Assembly (NCBI GenBank): GCA_949128115.1
Contig: OX421966.1
Location: forward strand, 63,299,416-63,363,415
Source: Anaspis maculata
Lineage: Eukaryota > Arthropoda > Insecta > Coleoptera > Scraptiidae
Direction of reading: 5' to 3'
Length of the DNA: 64,000 bases
This document shows positions 31,141 through 44,610 of the stretch, piece by piece. How positions within the stretch are numbered: position 1 is the stretch's first letter; each line of letters begins with the position of its first letter. The position numbers were made by a program, and so were the translations under genes. Below the pieces are notes generated by a model, which made no database searches, had not been told where the DNA came from, and saw only the letters and a list, made by a program, of their open reading frames with translations.

Positions 31141-34100
31141 GGCTCAATAGGGTCTTGAACATCAGAAAAGATACAACAACCAGCACACAAGAGCTCCAAA
31201 AACCACAAAAAGACACAAAGAGCCATATCAGGATTTCAAACACACGAAGACTCTCAGGAACCGTTCTGCTCCACGCGGCGCACAAGAAGAGACAAATAGG
31301 TGCAATAGGGTTCCAAAATACACAAGAAGACAAATATGGTCCATCAGAGCTCCAAACGACACATCATGAAGACACAAGGTGGCCCAATAGGGTCTTGATC
31401 ATCGGAAAATATACAAAAACCAGCACGCAAGAGCTCCAACAACCACAAAAAGACACAAAAGGCCAATTCAGGATTCCAAACAACACACAAAGACTCTCAG
31501 ATGCAGTTATGACTCCACGCGTCGCACAAAAAGAGACAAAGAGGTGCAATAGAGTTCCAAAAGACACAAGAAGACAAATATGGTTCATCAGAGCTCCAAA
31601 CGACACATCATGAAGACGCAAGGTGGCCCAATAAGGTCTTGATCATCAGAAGATATACAAAAACCAGCACGCAAGAGCTCCAATAACCACAAAAAAAAAC
31701 AAAAGGCCAAACCAGGACTTCAAACAACACTCGAAGACTCTCAGGAACCGTTATGACTCCACGCGGAGCACAAAACGAGACAAAGAGATGCAATAGAGTT
31801 TCAAAAGACACAAGAAGACAAATATGGTTCATCAGAGCTCCAAACGACACACCATGAAGACACAAGGTGGCCCAATAGGGTCTTGATCATCAGAAGATAT
31901 ACAAAAATCAGCACGCAAGGGCTTCAATAACCACAGAAAACACAAAAGGCCAGACCAGGACTTCAAACAACACACAAAGTCTCTCAGGAACCGTTATGAC
32001 TCAACGCGGTGCACAAAAAGAGACAAAGAGATGCAATAGAGTTTCCAAAGACACAAGAAGACAAATATTGTTCATCAGAGCTCCAAACGACACATCATGA
32101 AGACACAAGGTAGCCCAATAGGGTCTTGATCATCAGAAGATATACAAAAACCAGCACGCAAGAGCTCCAATAACCACAAAAAGACACAAAAGGCCGGATC
32201 AGGATTTCAAACAACACACGAAGACTCTCAGGAACCGTTATGACTCCATGCGGCGCACAAAAAGAGACAAAGAGGTGCAATAGAGTCCCAAAAGACAAAA
32301 GAAGACAAATATGGTTCATCAGAGCTCCAAACGACACACCATGAAGATACAAGGTGGCCCAATAGGGTCTTGATCATCAGAAAATATACAAAACCCAGCA
32401 CGCAAGAGCTCCAATAACCACAAAAAGACACAAAAGGCCGGATCAGGATTTCAAACAACACACGAAGACTCTCAGGAACCGTTATGACTCCATGCGGCGC
32501 ACAAAAAGAGACAACGAGGTGCATTAGAGTTCCAAAAGACAAAACAAGACAAATATGGTTCATCAGAGCTCCAAACGACACACCATGAAAATACAAGGTG
32601 GCCCAATAGCGTCTTGATCATCAGAAGATATGCGAAAACCAGCACACAAGAGCTCCAATAACCACAAAAAGACACAAAAGGCCGGATCAGGATTTCAAAC
32701 AACACACGAAGACTCTCAGGAACCGTTATGACTTCACGCGGCGCACAAAAAGAGACAAAGAGATGCAATAGAGTTCCAAAAGACACAAGAAGACAAATAT
32801 GGTTTATCAGAGCTCCAAACGACACACCATGAAGACACAAGGTGGCCCAATAGGGTCTTGATCATCAGAAGATATACAAAAAACAGCACGCAAGAGCTCC
32901 AATAACCACAAAAAGACACAAAAGGCCGGATCAGGATTTCAAACAACACACGAAGACTCTCAGGAACCGTTATGACTCCACGCGTCGCACAAAAAGAGAC
33001 AAAAGAGATGCAATAGAGTTCCAAAAGACACAAGAAGACAAATCTGGTTCATCAGAGCTCCAAACGACACACCATGAAAATACAAGGTGGCCCAATAGCG
33101 TCTTGATCATCAGAAGATATGCGAAAACCAGCACACAAGAGCTCCAATAACCACAAAAAGACACAAAAGGCCGGATCAGGATTTCAAACAACACACGAAG
33201 ACTCTCAGGAACCGTTATGACTCCATGCGGCACACAAAAAGAGACAAAGAGGTGCAATAGAGTTCTAAAAGACACAAGAAGACAAATATGGTTCATCAGA
33301 GCTCCAAACGACACATCATGAAGACACAAGGTAGCCCAATAGGGTCTTGATCATCAGAAGATATACAAAAACCAGCACGCAAGAGCTCCAATAACCACAA
33401 AAAGACACAAAAGGCCGGATCAGGATTTCAAACAACACACGAAGACTCTCAGGAACCGTTATGACTCCATGCGGCGCACAAAAAGAGACAAAGAGGTGCA
33501 ATAGAGTCCCAAAAGACAAAAGAAGACAAATATGGTTCATCAGAGCTCCAAACGACACACCATGAAGATACAAGGTGGCCCAATAGGGTCTTGATCATCA
33601 GAAAATATACAAAAACCAGCACGCAAGAGCTCCAATAACCACAAAAAGACAAAAAGGCCGGATCAGGATTTCAAACAACACACGAAGACTCTCAGGAACC
33701 GTTATGACTCCATGCGGCGCACAAAAAGAGACAACGAGGTGCATCAGAGTTCCAAAAGACAAAACAAGACAAATATGGTTCATCAGAGCTCCAAACGACA
33801 CACCATGAAAATACAAGGTGGCCCAATAGCGTCTTGATCATCAGAAGATATGCGAAAACCAGCACACAAGAGCTCCAATAACCACAAAAAGACACAAAAG
33901 GCCGGATCAGGATTTCAAACAACACACGAAGACTCTCAGGAACCGTTATGACTTCACGCGGCGCACAAAAAGAGACAAAGAGATGCAATAGAGTTCCAAA
34001 AGACACAAGAAGACAAATATGGTTTATCAGAGCTCCAAACGACACACCATGAAGACACAAGGTGGCCCAATAGGGTCTTGATCATCAGAAGATATACAAA

Positions 34101-37060
34101 AAACAGCACGCAAGAGCTCCAATAACCACAAAAAGACACAAAAGGCCGGATCAGGATTTCAAACAACACACGAAGACTCTCAGGAACCGTTATGACTCCA
34201 CGCGTCGCACAAAAAGAGACAAAAGAGATGCAATAGAGTTCCAAAAGACACAAGAAGACAAATCTGGTTCATCAGAGCTCCAAACGACACACCATGAAAA
34301 TACAAGGTGGCCCAATAGCGTCTTGATCATCAGAAGATATGCGAAAACCAGCACACAAGAGCTCCAATAACCACAAAAAGACACAAAAGGCCGGATCAGG
34401 ATTTCAAACAACACACGAAGACTCTCAGGAACCGTTATGACTCCACGCGGAGCACAAAAAGAGACGGAGAGATGCAATAGAGTTCCAAAAAACACAAGAA
34501 GACAAATATTGTTCATCAGAGCTCCAAACGACACATCATGAAGCCACAAGGTGGCCCAATAGCGTCTTGATCATCAGAAGATATGCAAAAACCAGCACGC
34601 AAGAGCTCCAATAACCACAAAAAGACACAAAAGGCCGGATCAGGATTTCAAACAACACACGAAGACTCTCAGGAACCGTTATGACTCCATGCGGCGCACA
34701 AAAAGAGACAAAGAGGTGCAATAGAGTTCCAAAAGGACAAAAGAAGACAAATATTGTTTATCAGAGCTCCAAACGACACATCATGAAGCCACAAGGTGGC
34801 CCAATAGCGTCTTGATCATCAGAAGATATGCAAAAACAAGCACGCAAGAGCTCCAATAACCACAAAAAGACACAAAAGGCCGGATCAGGATTTCAAACAA
34901 CACACGAAGACTCTCAGGAACCGTTATGACTCCACGCGTCGCACAAAAAGAGACAAAAGAGATGCAATAGAGTTCCAAAAGACACAAGAAGACAAATCTG
35001 GTTCATCAGAGCTCCAAACGACACACCATGAAAATACAAGGTGGCCCAATAGCGTCTTGATCATCAGAAGATATGCGAAAACCAGCACACAAGAGCTCCA
35101 ATAACCACAAAAAGACACAAAAGGCCGGATCAGGATTTCAAACAACACACGAAGACTCTCAGGAACCGTTATGACTCCACGCGGAGCACAAAAAGAGACA
35201 AAGAGATGCAATAGAGTTCCAAAAAACACAAGAAGACAAATATTGTTCATCAGAGCTCCAAACGACACATCATGAAGCCACAAGGTGGCCCAATAGCGTC
35301 TTGATCATCAGAAGATATGCAAAAACCAGCACGCAAGAGCTCCAATAACCACAAAAAGACACAAAAGGCCGGATCAGGATTTCAAACAACACACGAAGAC
35401 TCTCAGGAACCGTTATGACTCCATGCGGCGCACAAAAAGAGACAAAGAGGTGCAATAGAGTTCCAAAAGGACAAAAGAAGACAAATATTGTTCATCAGAG
35501 CTCCAAACGACACATCATGAAGCCACAAGGTGGCCCAATAGCGTCTTGATCATCAGAAGATATGCAAAAACAAGCACGCAAGAGCTCCAATAACCACAAA
35601 AAGACACAAAAGGCCGGATCAGGATTTCAAACAACACACGAAGACTCTCAGGAACCGTTATGACTCCACGCGTCGCACAAAAAGAGACAAAAGAGATGCA
35701 ATAGAGTTCCAAAAGACACAAGAAGACAAATCTGGTTCATCAGAGCTCCAAACGACACATCATGAAGACACAAGGTGGCCCAATAGGGTCTTGATCATCA
35801 GAAGATATACAAAAACCAGCACGCAAGAGCTCCAATAACCACAAAAAGACACAAAAGGCCGGATCAGGATTTCAAAGAACACACGAAGACTCTAGGAACC
35901 GTTATGACTCCACGCGGAGCACAAAAAGAGACAAAGAGATGCAATAGAGTTCCAAAAAACACAAGAAGACAAATATTGTTCATCAGAGCTCCAAACGACA
36001 CATCATGAAGCCACAAGATGGCCCAATAGCGTCTTGATCATCAGAAGATATGCAAAAACCAGCACGCAAGAGCTCCAATAACCACAAAAAGACACAAAAG
36101 GCCGGATCAGGATTTCAAACAACACACGAAGACTCTCAGGAACCGTTATGACTCCATGCGGCGCACAAAAAGAGACAAAGAGGTGCAATAGAGTTCCAAA
36201 AGGACAAAAGAAGACAAATATTGTTCATCAGAGCTCCAAACGACACATCATGAAGCCACAAGGTGGCCCAATAGCGTCTTGATCATCAGAAGATATGCAA
36301 AAACAAGCACGCAAGAGCTCCAATAACCACAAAAAGACACAAAAGGCCGGATCAGGATTTCAAACAACACACGAAGACTCTCAGGAACCGTTATGACTCC
36401 ATGCGGCACACAAAAAGAGACAAAGAGGTGCAATAGAGTTCTCAAAGACACAAGAAGACAAATATGGTTCATCAGAGCTCCAAACGACACATCATGAAGA
36501 CACAAGGTAGCCCAATAGGGTCTTGATCATCAGAAGATATACAAAAGCCAGCACGCAAGAGCTCCAATAACCACAAAAAGACACAAAAGGCCGGATCAGG
36601 ATTTCAAACAACACACGAAGACTCTCAGGAACCGTTATGACTCCACGCGGAGCACAAAAAGAGACAAAGAGATGCGATAGAGTTTCCAAAGACACAAGAA
36701 GACAAATATTGTTTATCAGAGCTCCAAACGACACATCATGAAGCCACAAGGTGGCCCAATAGCGTCTTGATCATCAGAAGATATGCAAAAACCAGCACGC
36801 AAGAGCTCCAATCACCACAAAAAGACACAAAAGGCCGGATCAGGATTTCAAACAACACACGAAGACTCTCAGGAACCGTTATGCTCCACGCGGCGCACAA
36901 AAAAAAACAAAGAGGTGCAATAGAGTTTCAAAAGACACAAGAAGACAAATATGGTTCATCAGAGCTCCAAACGACACATCATGAAGACACAAGGTGGCCC
37001 AATAGGGTCTTGATCATCAGAAGTTATGCAAAAACCAGCATGCAAGAGCTCCAATAACCA
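31140..37060. repeat. Satellite array: about 24 copies of a 244-bp unit with higher-order structure
   Basis: 'actctcaggaaccgttatga' recurs every 243-246 bases from about 31250 to 36870. Each unit divides into about six related segments of roughly 41 bases, most beginning AAGACACAA or similar (AAGACAAATATGG.., AAGACACAAGGTGG.., AAGACACAAAAGGCC.., AAGACTCTCAGG.., AAGAGACAAAGAGG..). The block 32095-33315 is repeated almost unchanged at 33316-34535 (shift 1,220, five units), and a three-unit block (shift 734) recurs at about 34190, 34924 and 35658. Because 244 is not divisible by 3, no common frame runs through it. Confidence 0.95.
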
Positions 37061-37600
37061 CAAATGAAAACAAAAGGCCAAATCAAAATTTCAAGCAACA
37101 CATGAAGACACAAAGGAGCCGTTCTGGCTGCGCACGGTGCATAAGAAGTTGAAAAGACACGAAAAGGTGCACTGGCTTTCCGGAAAACACAAGAAGACTA
37201 AGATGGTTCATCGATCGAAGCTCCAAACGACACATGAAGACACAAAGTGGCCCAATACGGTTTTGAACATCAAAAGAAATACAAAAAGGAGCACACAAGG
37301 GCTTCAGAAGCCACAAAAAGAGACAAAAGAGACGTTATGGCGCACGGAAAGACACAAATATGTGTGCACTCGACTTCCGAAAGACATATACGGAGACAAA
37401 GATGGTTCGGAGCTCCAAACGCTACTGGTAGATTTGAGCGGCTTAGAGGCACTTACATTAAGGACTCAAGGGGCACTTCACGGGAGTTTCGGAGGCAACA
37501 AGAAGACACGAAGGAACTCATCAGGATTTCAAAGCACATATCAATATAAAAGCACCAGGGTGAATGGTTTTCCTCAGGGGTGTTCTTCCTGAGGACGTAA
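37060..37600. repeat. Diverged right flank of the satellite
   Basis: Degenerate submonomers (CACATGAAGACACAAAG, AGCTCCAAACGACACATGAA) decaying toward 37560, then short 'ggacgt..ttccagggg' repeats to about 37640. Confidence 0.75.
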
Positions 37601-37639
37601 TTTCCAGGGGACGTATTGTGGAGGATGTGTTTTCAGAGG

Positions 37640-38880
37640 CGCATTCTTCGAGACCATGAAGCAGTTGAGTTGCCTTCGGCAATTATCTTCGGGTTCACGA
37701 AGCTTAGCTTCCGCCTCTGCTTCCGCATTCTTAATTTCGACCCATTAAACATAAGTTTTGTACTGATAATTGAGACTATCAGTGAATTTTTGTTCAAGAG
37801 GAAGCCATCAAAATGTGTTCACGAGGAAGTCATCAAAGACTGCAACATTGTTGGTGTGTGCTCAAGGCACGATTTCCACATCCGAGGAGTATATCTTCCA
37901 GGAACCGCTCCAATCCCATAAACAACTCAAAATGACACCGAAAACACCTGTTAACAATCTCCAACTCCCGTAGTTCGATATCCAACAGGTCGTTATCTCT
38001 CTCTCCATCCTCAATTAAAATATGCTAATAACTCCAATAATAATCGACATGCCCAATTTCCACCGTCAAAGCCGCGCGCACAAGCTAACGGGCAAAACGT
38101 AGGCAGAGGTAGGCAGAGTCGTACTCGACTACTTACATTTCGATTAATTAAAACCACGCCGCATGTTACATGCCGTTCGAAATATTTATCAGCTAAGCGT
38201 CTCTTCTCCTCCACCATCGCAAGATAAGATCTCGCGCACACACATTGACATATATCGCGGTGTTGTAGGCATATTGCATGAAAGAAGAGAGGCCGAAGAT
38301 GCCTTGCCCACTCTGGCTTCTCTTGTAATTACTTCCCTATCTGGACTTGAGGCGGCCCCGTGTATATATCGCGGTTAAAAGCCGATCGATGTTGCAGAGA
38401 TAATCAAAAATTTAACACTTGAAATTGAAGTTGCGAGTATTGTTCCACACACTCACACTCACACATACACACATCATCTGATCTAAATTGCCGAATACCA
38501 AAAACGGAGGTAATTAATCCTCTTGTGGAAGGAGGTGTTCTTATCTAAGATGTCCTCGACAAGGAATACCGATATCGGAAGATTTATTATTGATTCCGAG
38601 TATTGGAGTGAGCATTGGCCGTTCGTGATCTGTTCAGGAACTTGGCCGGCTTGTTTTTGCATGCGAAGAGGTCCTCCACAGTTCGAAGTGAGGTCGAAGT
38701 GGTTAGAAAGCAGATCTAGTAAAAGAAAACTCAGTTTTGGGGGCTTCAAACAAGCGATTTCATAACATCTGGAGCTCAGTCTAAAGGACTTGAAAGCAAT
38801 CACCAAATTTGACTAGCTGTATTAGATGTCAGTTACAATCCCAATCTCGTTATTTATTTCTCCAGAAGTCTTTCATCACC
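37640..38880. other. Apparently single-copy intronic segment
   Basis: One of the few stretches without obvious palindromes or tandem repeats. It contains TATATATCGCGG twice (about 38250 and 38358) and a CA microsatellite at 38440-38475. An 80-codon frame at 38523-38765 lacks splice context and coding bias. Could hold regulatory DNA; nothing specific is shown. Confidence 0.4.
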
Positions 38881-38885
38881 CCTTA

Positions 38886-41800
38886 GTGCAGTAAAGATAG
38901 GTTTTGGGGTTGAAAAAATTAATTCATGAAATTTTAAAGCTGTTATCGATTCAGAATTTCATCCTCTACCATGTACTTAAAATCCCCGGAAATCCCATTG
39001 GAGCATTTTTCTTGCGGCGCTGTCAAAGTATATCATGTTAGCTGCAACAAGTCCGAAAATTGTATCCTCGCTTTTGTCACATTAGAGCTATATTGTTAGT
39101 TCAGAGCTGTTGGTATATACTTCAGGGCATGACCAGAACGTCATCTAAACCGCTGAAATCCTATTTCCCGCAAAAGAAAACACGTAACTCGCTTTAATCT
39201 GCAATTACCAGTGGTAATCAAGTGTAGTTCGGGGATTAGTGACCAAATTTAATAAAATCTGTTCTTTTTGTGATAAAGGCATGAAATTTGGTATGAGTGG
39301 TCTTCATGGTCCCCTTTTCAAATGTAGACATGGCGTCTCGCCATATTTTGATTAGAGGGGCTTAGGGACCCCCTTGAAAATTGAAGTTGCAGAAACTCAT
39401 GCAAACCACAATTAAAATAATTGTCACGCATCAAAAGTGATCATTCGACTCTACGTTAAATCTCAACAAGAGACACACCAGTTATCACCATGTACGCAAT
39501 GTTCTTCATAATGAAGAAAAAATTCTTTGGAATGTAAAAAAAATCGTGTTCTTATAATGTTTTCATGCAATAGAGGGATAAAGTCATCTTCCGCATATCA
39601 TTATCCACCAATCGTATTCGCCGAAGCCATTGATGAAGTCCATTTCTTCATATTGACATCTAGAAGCAACAATTCCAGATGAAACCAGCCAATTCAAGTG
39701 CTTAGTTCAGCAGCGTTTTTTTCAATGTTACCAATTGATATGAATGACAATTTATTATTGGGTGGATAGCTTCAACTGTTTTATAATTTTATTGAGTATA
39801 ACTAGATGAGGAGTGATGCGCGAGAGCCCCGAAATTTTTTTTTCAACCGCCACCTATCACTGTTAGAATTGCACTAAATATCACGCTACTTTGACGAAAC
39901 AACAGCAAATACAGACTAAAGAGTATAGACAAACGTCAGTACGATCTGCAGTTGTCAAGTAGAAGGCACAAAGAATGAGAATTGAGGCGTGGAATACTTC
40001 AAAGCACTCAGTTCGAGTGAATACACGGTATAGAAATATTTTCAACACACCCTAGGAGCACAAATTTCATGATGGTGAGCGACGCGAAAATAAAATTTCC
40101 TATGCTTTTGCGCTTGGTTCCTCGTGTAGTCATATAAAATTAAGTTACAGAACAGCTCCAGCTATCTATCCAAAATATAAATTGTCGATCATATTGATTG
40201 GGAACAATTGAAAAACGCTGTTGAACTTCACACTTGAATTGGCTCATTTCTTAGCCCAAGTAACATTTACCCGACTTCCGACCAAATTTTTACCAATTCC
40301 GACGTCGGAATTAGTACAAATTTTGGTCGGATGGCGACCAATATGTGAAAGTCGCGAGGCGACGTTGGAACAACGTTGCCTTTACGTCGGCAACCCGACG
40401 TCCGCCATGCAACTAAAACCGACGTTGGTACGACGTCGGTATATCCAACGTTGGCGCATCCAACGTCGGATGGACGTTGGGATTCCCAACGTTGGACACA
40501 GTGGGTATTTTTATACCTAATGCGACCAAATCAGTCTGCAGTTATATTTGGGCAAGCTTGCCAACGTCGGCTGACGTCGGCATACCCAACGTTGGGATAT
40601 GCAACGTCGGCTGGACGTTGGCGTGTCCAACGTTGGATTTGGTGTATATTCTTGTACCTAATGCGACCAAATTAGTCTGCAGTTATATCTAGGTGAGTTT
40701 GCCAACGTCGGTATATCCAACGTTGGCATATGCAACGTTGGGTATACCCAAAGTAGGATAATATGGTGGATACTTTTGTAGCTGATGCGATTTATTTTAT
40801 TTTATTATACCGCGGCATCGCGGCAACAATGGGCATTATTAACCGCTACGCTAGACGGCGCGCGCTGCATTCTTGCACAGTTTTGGTGCCAGGTCGGATC
40901 AAGTCGGAATTGGTACAATAAATCACACCAGAAGTCAGAATTGGTCGGAATTGGTCTAGTAATTTATACTCGTATATGAAATTTAGTCGGATTTAGTCAG
41001 TATAGGTAGAAACAGCCGACGCGGCCATTTTTTCTCCCAATACCAAACCAACAAGAAGAGGCCATGTTGAAGAAATGCGAATGAAAATCTTTGAAATTAT
41101 TGAATTTACCATTTTTGAACTCGAGAAACGAGATTATGGTAGCTATTGATTAATTAAGTATATATACATACTTCTTTCGTCTTCTTTTCTTTTGAAAGGC
41201 GGTGTTTTTTATCAAGGAATGTATTAATATAAAATTAAAATAATTTGAGAACAGCCAAATTTTTGGTGGGCGATGATTGTTTTCGACTTGAAACATACTT
41301 GTTCGTCGGTAAAATTTTCTTCGCATCAAGTTTTCATATTAACCAATCACAAAATTTCATTATATAAGTTCAGATGCTCTGTTGTCTGTTATATCTTATA
41401 CGGGAACTGATGGTTGTAATAGGGAAACTTTACCATCGTATATTTGGAGCTATATTTCTTTAGTACAAAACAGGTTGAATGAAGTCCACCTAATGCGACT
41501 AGCATAAGTCGGATAAGGTACGCGACAGGCGACTTTGGCTACACGTGGGTGAGATGGTCGGATTTGGTCGAGGTTTGGTCGGCAATCACAACGTCGCGGA
41601 TGCCGACGTCGTACCGACCCGCATTTCATTGACCAAATTGGTGCAGATGTCGGTCGCCTCAACGTCGCGCGGACGTCGGCTGCCGACCTCAGGTCGCGAA
41701 TCGCAACGTTGGCGCGACGTCGGATTGCTACTTGGGAGGGAGCTGTCATCCCTAGAATGACAGTATCAAAAAACAAACTTCATGAAAAGCTTCGGCAAAT

Positions 41801-42547
41801 ACAAATTAGTGAATAATGATACACAGCAGATCATCTCACCGTTTCTTAGATTGAAAAATCATTAAAAACTGTGTTTTTTTCTGACACCCCAGAGAAAATT
41901 TTTTTTTTAACACGAAGAACAATGCGTACATGGCGACAACTGTTGTGTCTCTTGTCAACGTTTGGTGTAGAGTCAAATTATTACTTTTTGAAATGTGTGA
42001 CGATATTTACCGGTGGTTTGTGAGAGTTCCTGAGACTTCAAATTTTCAAGGGGGTCCTTAGGCCCCCCTTACCAAAATATGGCGAGGCGTCATGCTTACA
42101 TTTGGAAAGAAGACCATGAAGACCACCCATACCAAATTTCATGCCTCTGTCGCAAATCAAACAGATTTTAATAAACTTGGTTACTAACCCTCGGATTATC
42201 TTCAATCAACACTGTTAATTGGGAATTAAAGCGACTTCCGTGTTTTTTTTTCCGTGAAATACGAGTTTAGAGGTTCAAACGAAGGTCTGGTCATGCCCTG
42301 CAGTATATACCAACAGTCCTAAGCCAACAATGTAGTTCTAGTGTGACAAAAACAAGAATACCATTTTCGGACTAGTTGCAGCAAACATGATATACTTTGA
42401 CAGCGCCGCAAGAAGAATGCTCAACTGGGATTTCCGGGGATTTTGAGTATGTGGTAGAGAATGAAATTCTGAAATGATATCTGCTATAAAATTTCATGAA
42501 TTAATTTTTTCAAGGTTTGGGGTCTTTTTTGACTATCTTTACTGCAC
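38886..42547. mobile_element. 3.66-kb foldback with 0.77-kb arms, TA-bounded
   Basis: GTGCAGTAAAGATAG (38886-38900) pairs with CTATCTTTACTGCAC (42533-42547); TA flanks at 38884-38885 and 42548-42549. The arms pair with scattered mismatches to about 39660 and 41750, including GCGGCGCTGTCAAAGTATAT / ATATACTTTGACAGCGCCGC. The loop is mostly occupied by the CCCAAGTA-ended element at 40255-41736. No transposase seen. Confidence 0.85.
40255..41736. mobile_element. CCCAAGTA-ended element with ACGTTGG/ACGTCGG repeat arms
   Basis: It starts CCCAAGTAACATTTACCCGAC-like and ends GTCGGATTGCTACTTGGG; the terminal CCCAAGTA(A/G)CA is inverted. Both ends carry many short CCAACGTTGG, GACGTCGG and GGTCGGA motifs (40265-40750 and 41530-41735), much GC-richer than its surroundings. 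Two direct segments ('ctaatgcgaccaaat[c/t]agtctgcagttatat') recur at 40517 and 40656. No target duplication or coding frame recognised. Confidence 0.65.
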
Positions 42548-42799
42548 TACCTGTAGACTTTTGGCTGATAATCTGTTTCATGAACTCTCCAGCTTAGAGC
42601 GAAAAACTACTAAACCCACCAGCTTCCAGGTAGAAAGTCATTAAAACTCCACTTTCAGAAGTTCCTGAGTGTCACAATTTTATCAGATTTTAGTGGCCAA
42701 AATTCTCTTGATAAATCGACTTTGAGGAGAAAAAGTCACCAAAGTCATTATTCTCTAGCAAAGTGACAGACAAATGACTACGTTCTGAAAAGAACGAGA

Positions 42800-43640
42800 A
42801 TGGGACAACTCATCGTCAGGACAACTTGCCAACACACCAACTCATCGACAAGACAACTCACCGACAAGACAACTCGCCGACAGGACAACTCGCCGACAAG
42901 ACAACTCATCGACAAGACAACTCGCCGACAAGACAGCTCGCCGACAAAACAGCTCGCCGACAAGACAACTCACCGATAGGACAATTCATCGAGAGGACAA
43001 TTCATCAACAAGAGAACTTATACAATAACACTCGAAAACTTACGAAAAAAATCAAAATATTGTAGCATAGTTTGGAAAAACTCTCCGCACCTCCAACTTT
43101 CAGAGACCCCCGCGCCATCCTACACGGGGTGCAAATTTGGCTAGAAAGCTGATTTGGTATGTCTGAGTCCATACTGAACTCTGCCAGGTGGCATTTCTTA
43201 AACACAAAACACAAGGTGTCGATGAATTGTCCAGTCGGCGAGTTCTCCTGTCGGTGAGTTGTCTAACCAAATTGAAGTTGAAGTAGAAAGTTGTCTAGAG
43301 TTATCAAAATCAGCTTTCCAGCCAAATTTGCACCCTGTGTGGGGTGGCGCGAAGGTCTCTGAAAGTTGGAGGTGCAAGAGTTTTTTCAAACCATGCTACA
43401 ATATTTTGATTATTTTCGTAAGTTGTCAAGTGTTATCGTATGAGTTATCTTGTTGATGTATTGTCCTGTTGTCGAGTTGTCCTGTCGATGAATTGTCATG
43501 TCGGTGAGTTGTCTTGTCGGTGAGTTGTCCTGTCGGTGAGTTGTCTTGTCGGTGAGTTGTCCTGTCGGTGAGTTGTCTTGTCGGTGAGTTGTCTTGTCGA
43601 TGAGTTGTCTTGTCAATGAGTGTGGTGTCGATGAGTTATA
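42800..43640. mobile_element. Foldback whose arms contain a 16-bp tandem repeat
   Basis: Left arm: 16-bp units ACAACTC[A/G][C/T]CGACA[A/G]G at 42810-43010, then a unique part to about 43165. Right arm: the inverse unique part (about 43290-43420) and inverse 16-bp units (GTCGGTGAGTTGTC) at 43450-43625. A few more inverse units occur in the loop (43217-43262). Tandem repeats making up inverted arms is the architecture known from Drosophila FB elements. The short open frames here are repeat artefacts. Confidence 0.8.
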
Positions 43641-43649
43641 CTAAGCTCA

Positions 43650-44600
43650 AGAAAACAACATTCTGATTTTGATATTCAAGAGTTTCTCACTTCGTGACCT
43701 TTAGTGCGTTGCATTAGTCGATTCTGATTTTAGCAAATTGTCAATAAATCAACGGAACTTCCTGATTATGCAAGTGAAAAACTGAATTTCATTCTCGACA
43801 TTTCTTTTCAAGAATCTCTGATTCAATCAGCTCTGTGGGAGATTGTTTGATATTTTGGAAATGATACCTTGACCTTGGATATTTGAGGAATCACTAGTGA
43901 ATTTTGCAGTTCTCAAGCGAAAAAGCTACGAATCCATCCATTTTTCTAATGAAAAGTTGCTGGAAACCTTTCTCCAAAAGTCCTTCCAAAATCTCATATT
44001 ATATTTATTAACCCTGTAAATTATTTTCTCAATAGCTTTTTGGCGGATTACCCTACTAAATTATTCATCAACATTCAACTTCAAAACTTGCAGAGAGAAA
44101 ATTTCATCGCCTCATCGATTTCCAAGAATCAAGCATAAAAATTAGCAAATAATCTACTACGGGGCGAAAGAACCATAGGTATCAATGATAATTATTGTTT
44201 TAAGTCAAAAACCCACTAGAATCAACTCCATAAAATTTCATTCCAAAGTATGGAATCTTGTCTTGGACGTGCACAATTTACTTATTCCTCAGCAATCCAG
44301 TAAGAAATCGATCGGAAGCTCATCAACAATGAAGTGTAAAAATTATCAAATCCGTCAACTTTGAGCAGAAAGTCACAAGTGTAACAAACTTCCTGACTCT
44401 TTATCACTTGATTGAAGAACTTCAATAAATTTCTGAGAAAAATTCAAATTTCTATGATTAAAACTTTTCTTATCAACTCCAAATGACAAACAATCTGCTA
44501 CAAAACAATAAGCAATATATTTTTGGTACATACAATATCAACAGTGGGTCAGTGGACAGTGAAAGTTCTCTATATTAAAACTACACGGGTGTAAGATATG
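43650..44600. repeat. Degenerate tandem repeat (left part)
   Basis: Recurrent, strongly diverged segments of about 40 bases around 'aaattcatcaactttcaa-cgaaaaagtcactgaa', combined into a longer irregular period of roughly 200-250 bases. The array continues beyond the foldback at 44611-45192. Confidence 0.5.
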
Positions 44601-44610
44601 ACTGGATATA

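Noticed and set aside
31364..36749. Series of 60-122-codon minus-strand frames with near-identical peptides (motif VPESLRVLFEILIRPFVSFC)
   Set aside because: They are translations of the 244-bp satellite. The period is not a multiple of three, so each copy shifts frame, and there is no start, splice or composition signal of a gene family.
31140..37060. CRISPR-like or other prokaryotic repeat array
   Set aside because: Units are 244 bases and contiguous, without unique spacers, in a clearly eukaryotic context.
37137..37592. 151-codon + frame
   Set aside because: It lies entirely in degenerate satellite submonomers (KRDKRD- and PKDT-like peptides reflect AAGACACAA).
42826..43065. 79-codon frame with TTHRQDNSPTGQLADK repeats (and its inverse at 43410-43616)
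   Set aside because: Produced by a 16-bp tandem repeat, which gives a 16-residue peptide period in every frame; no gene signals.
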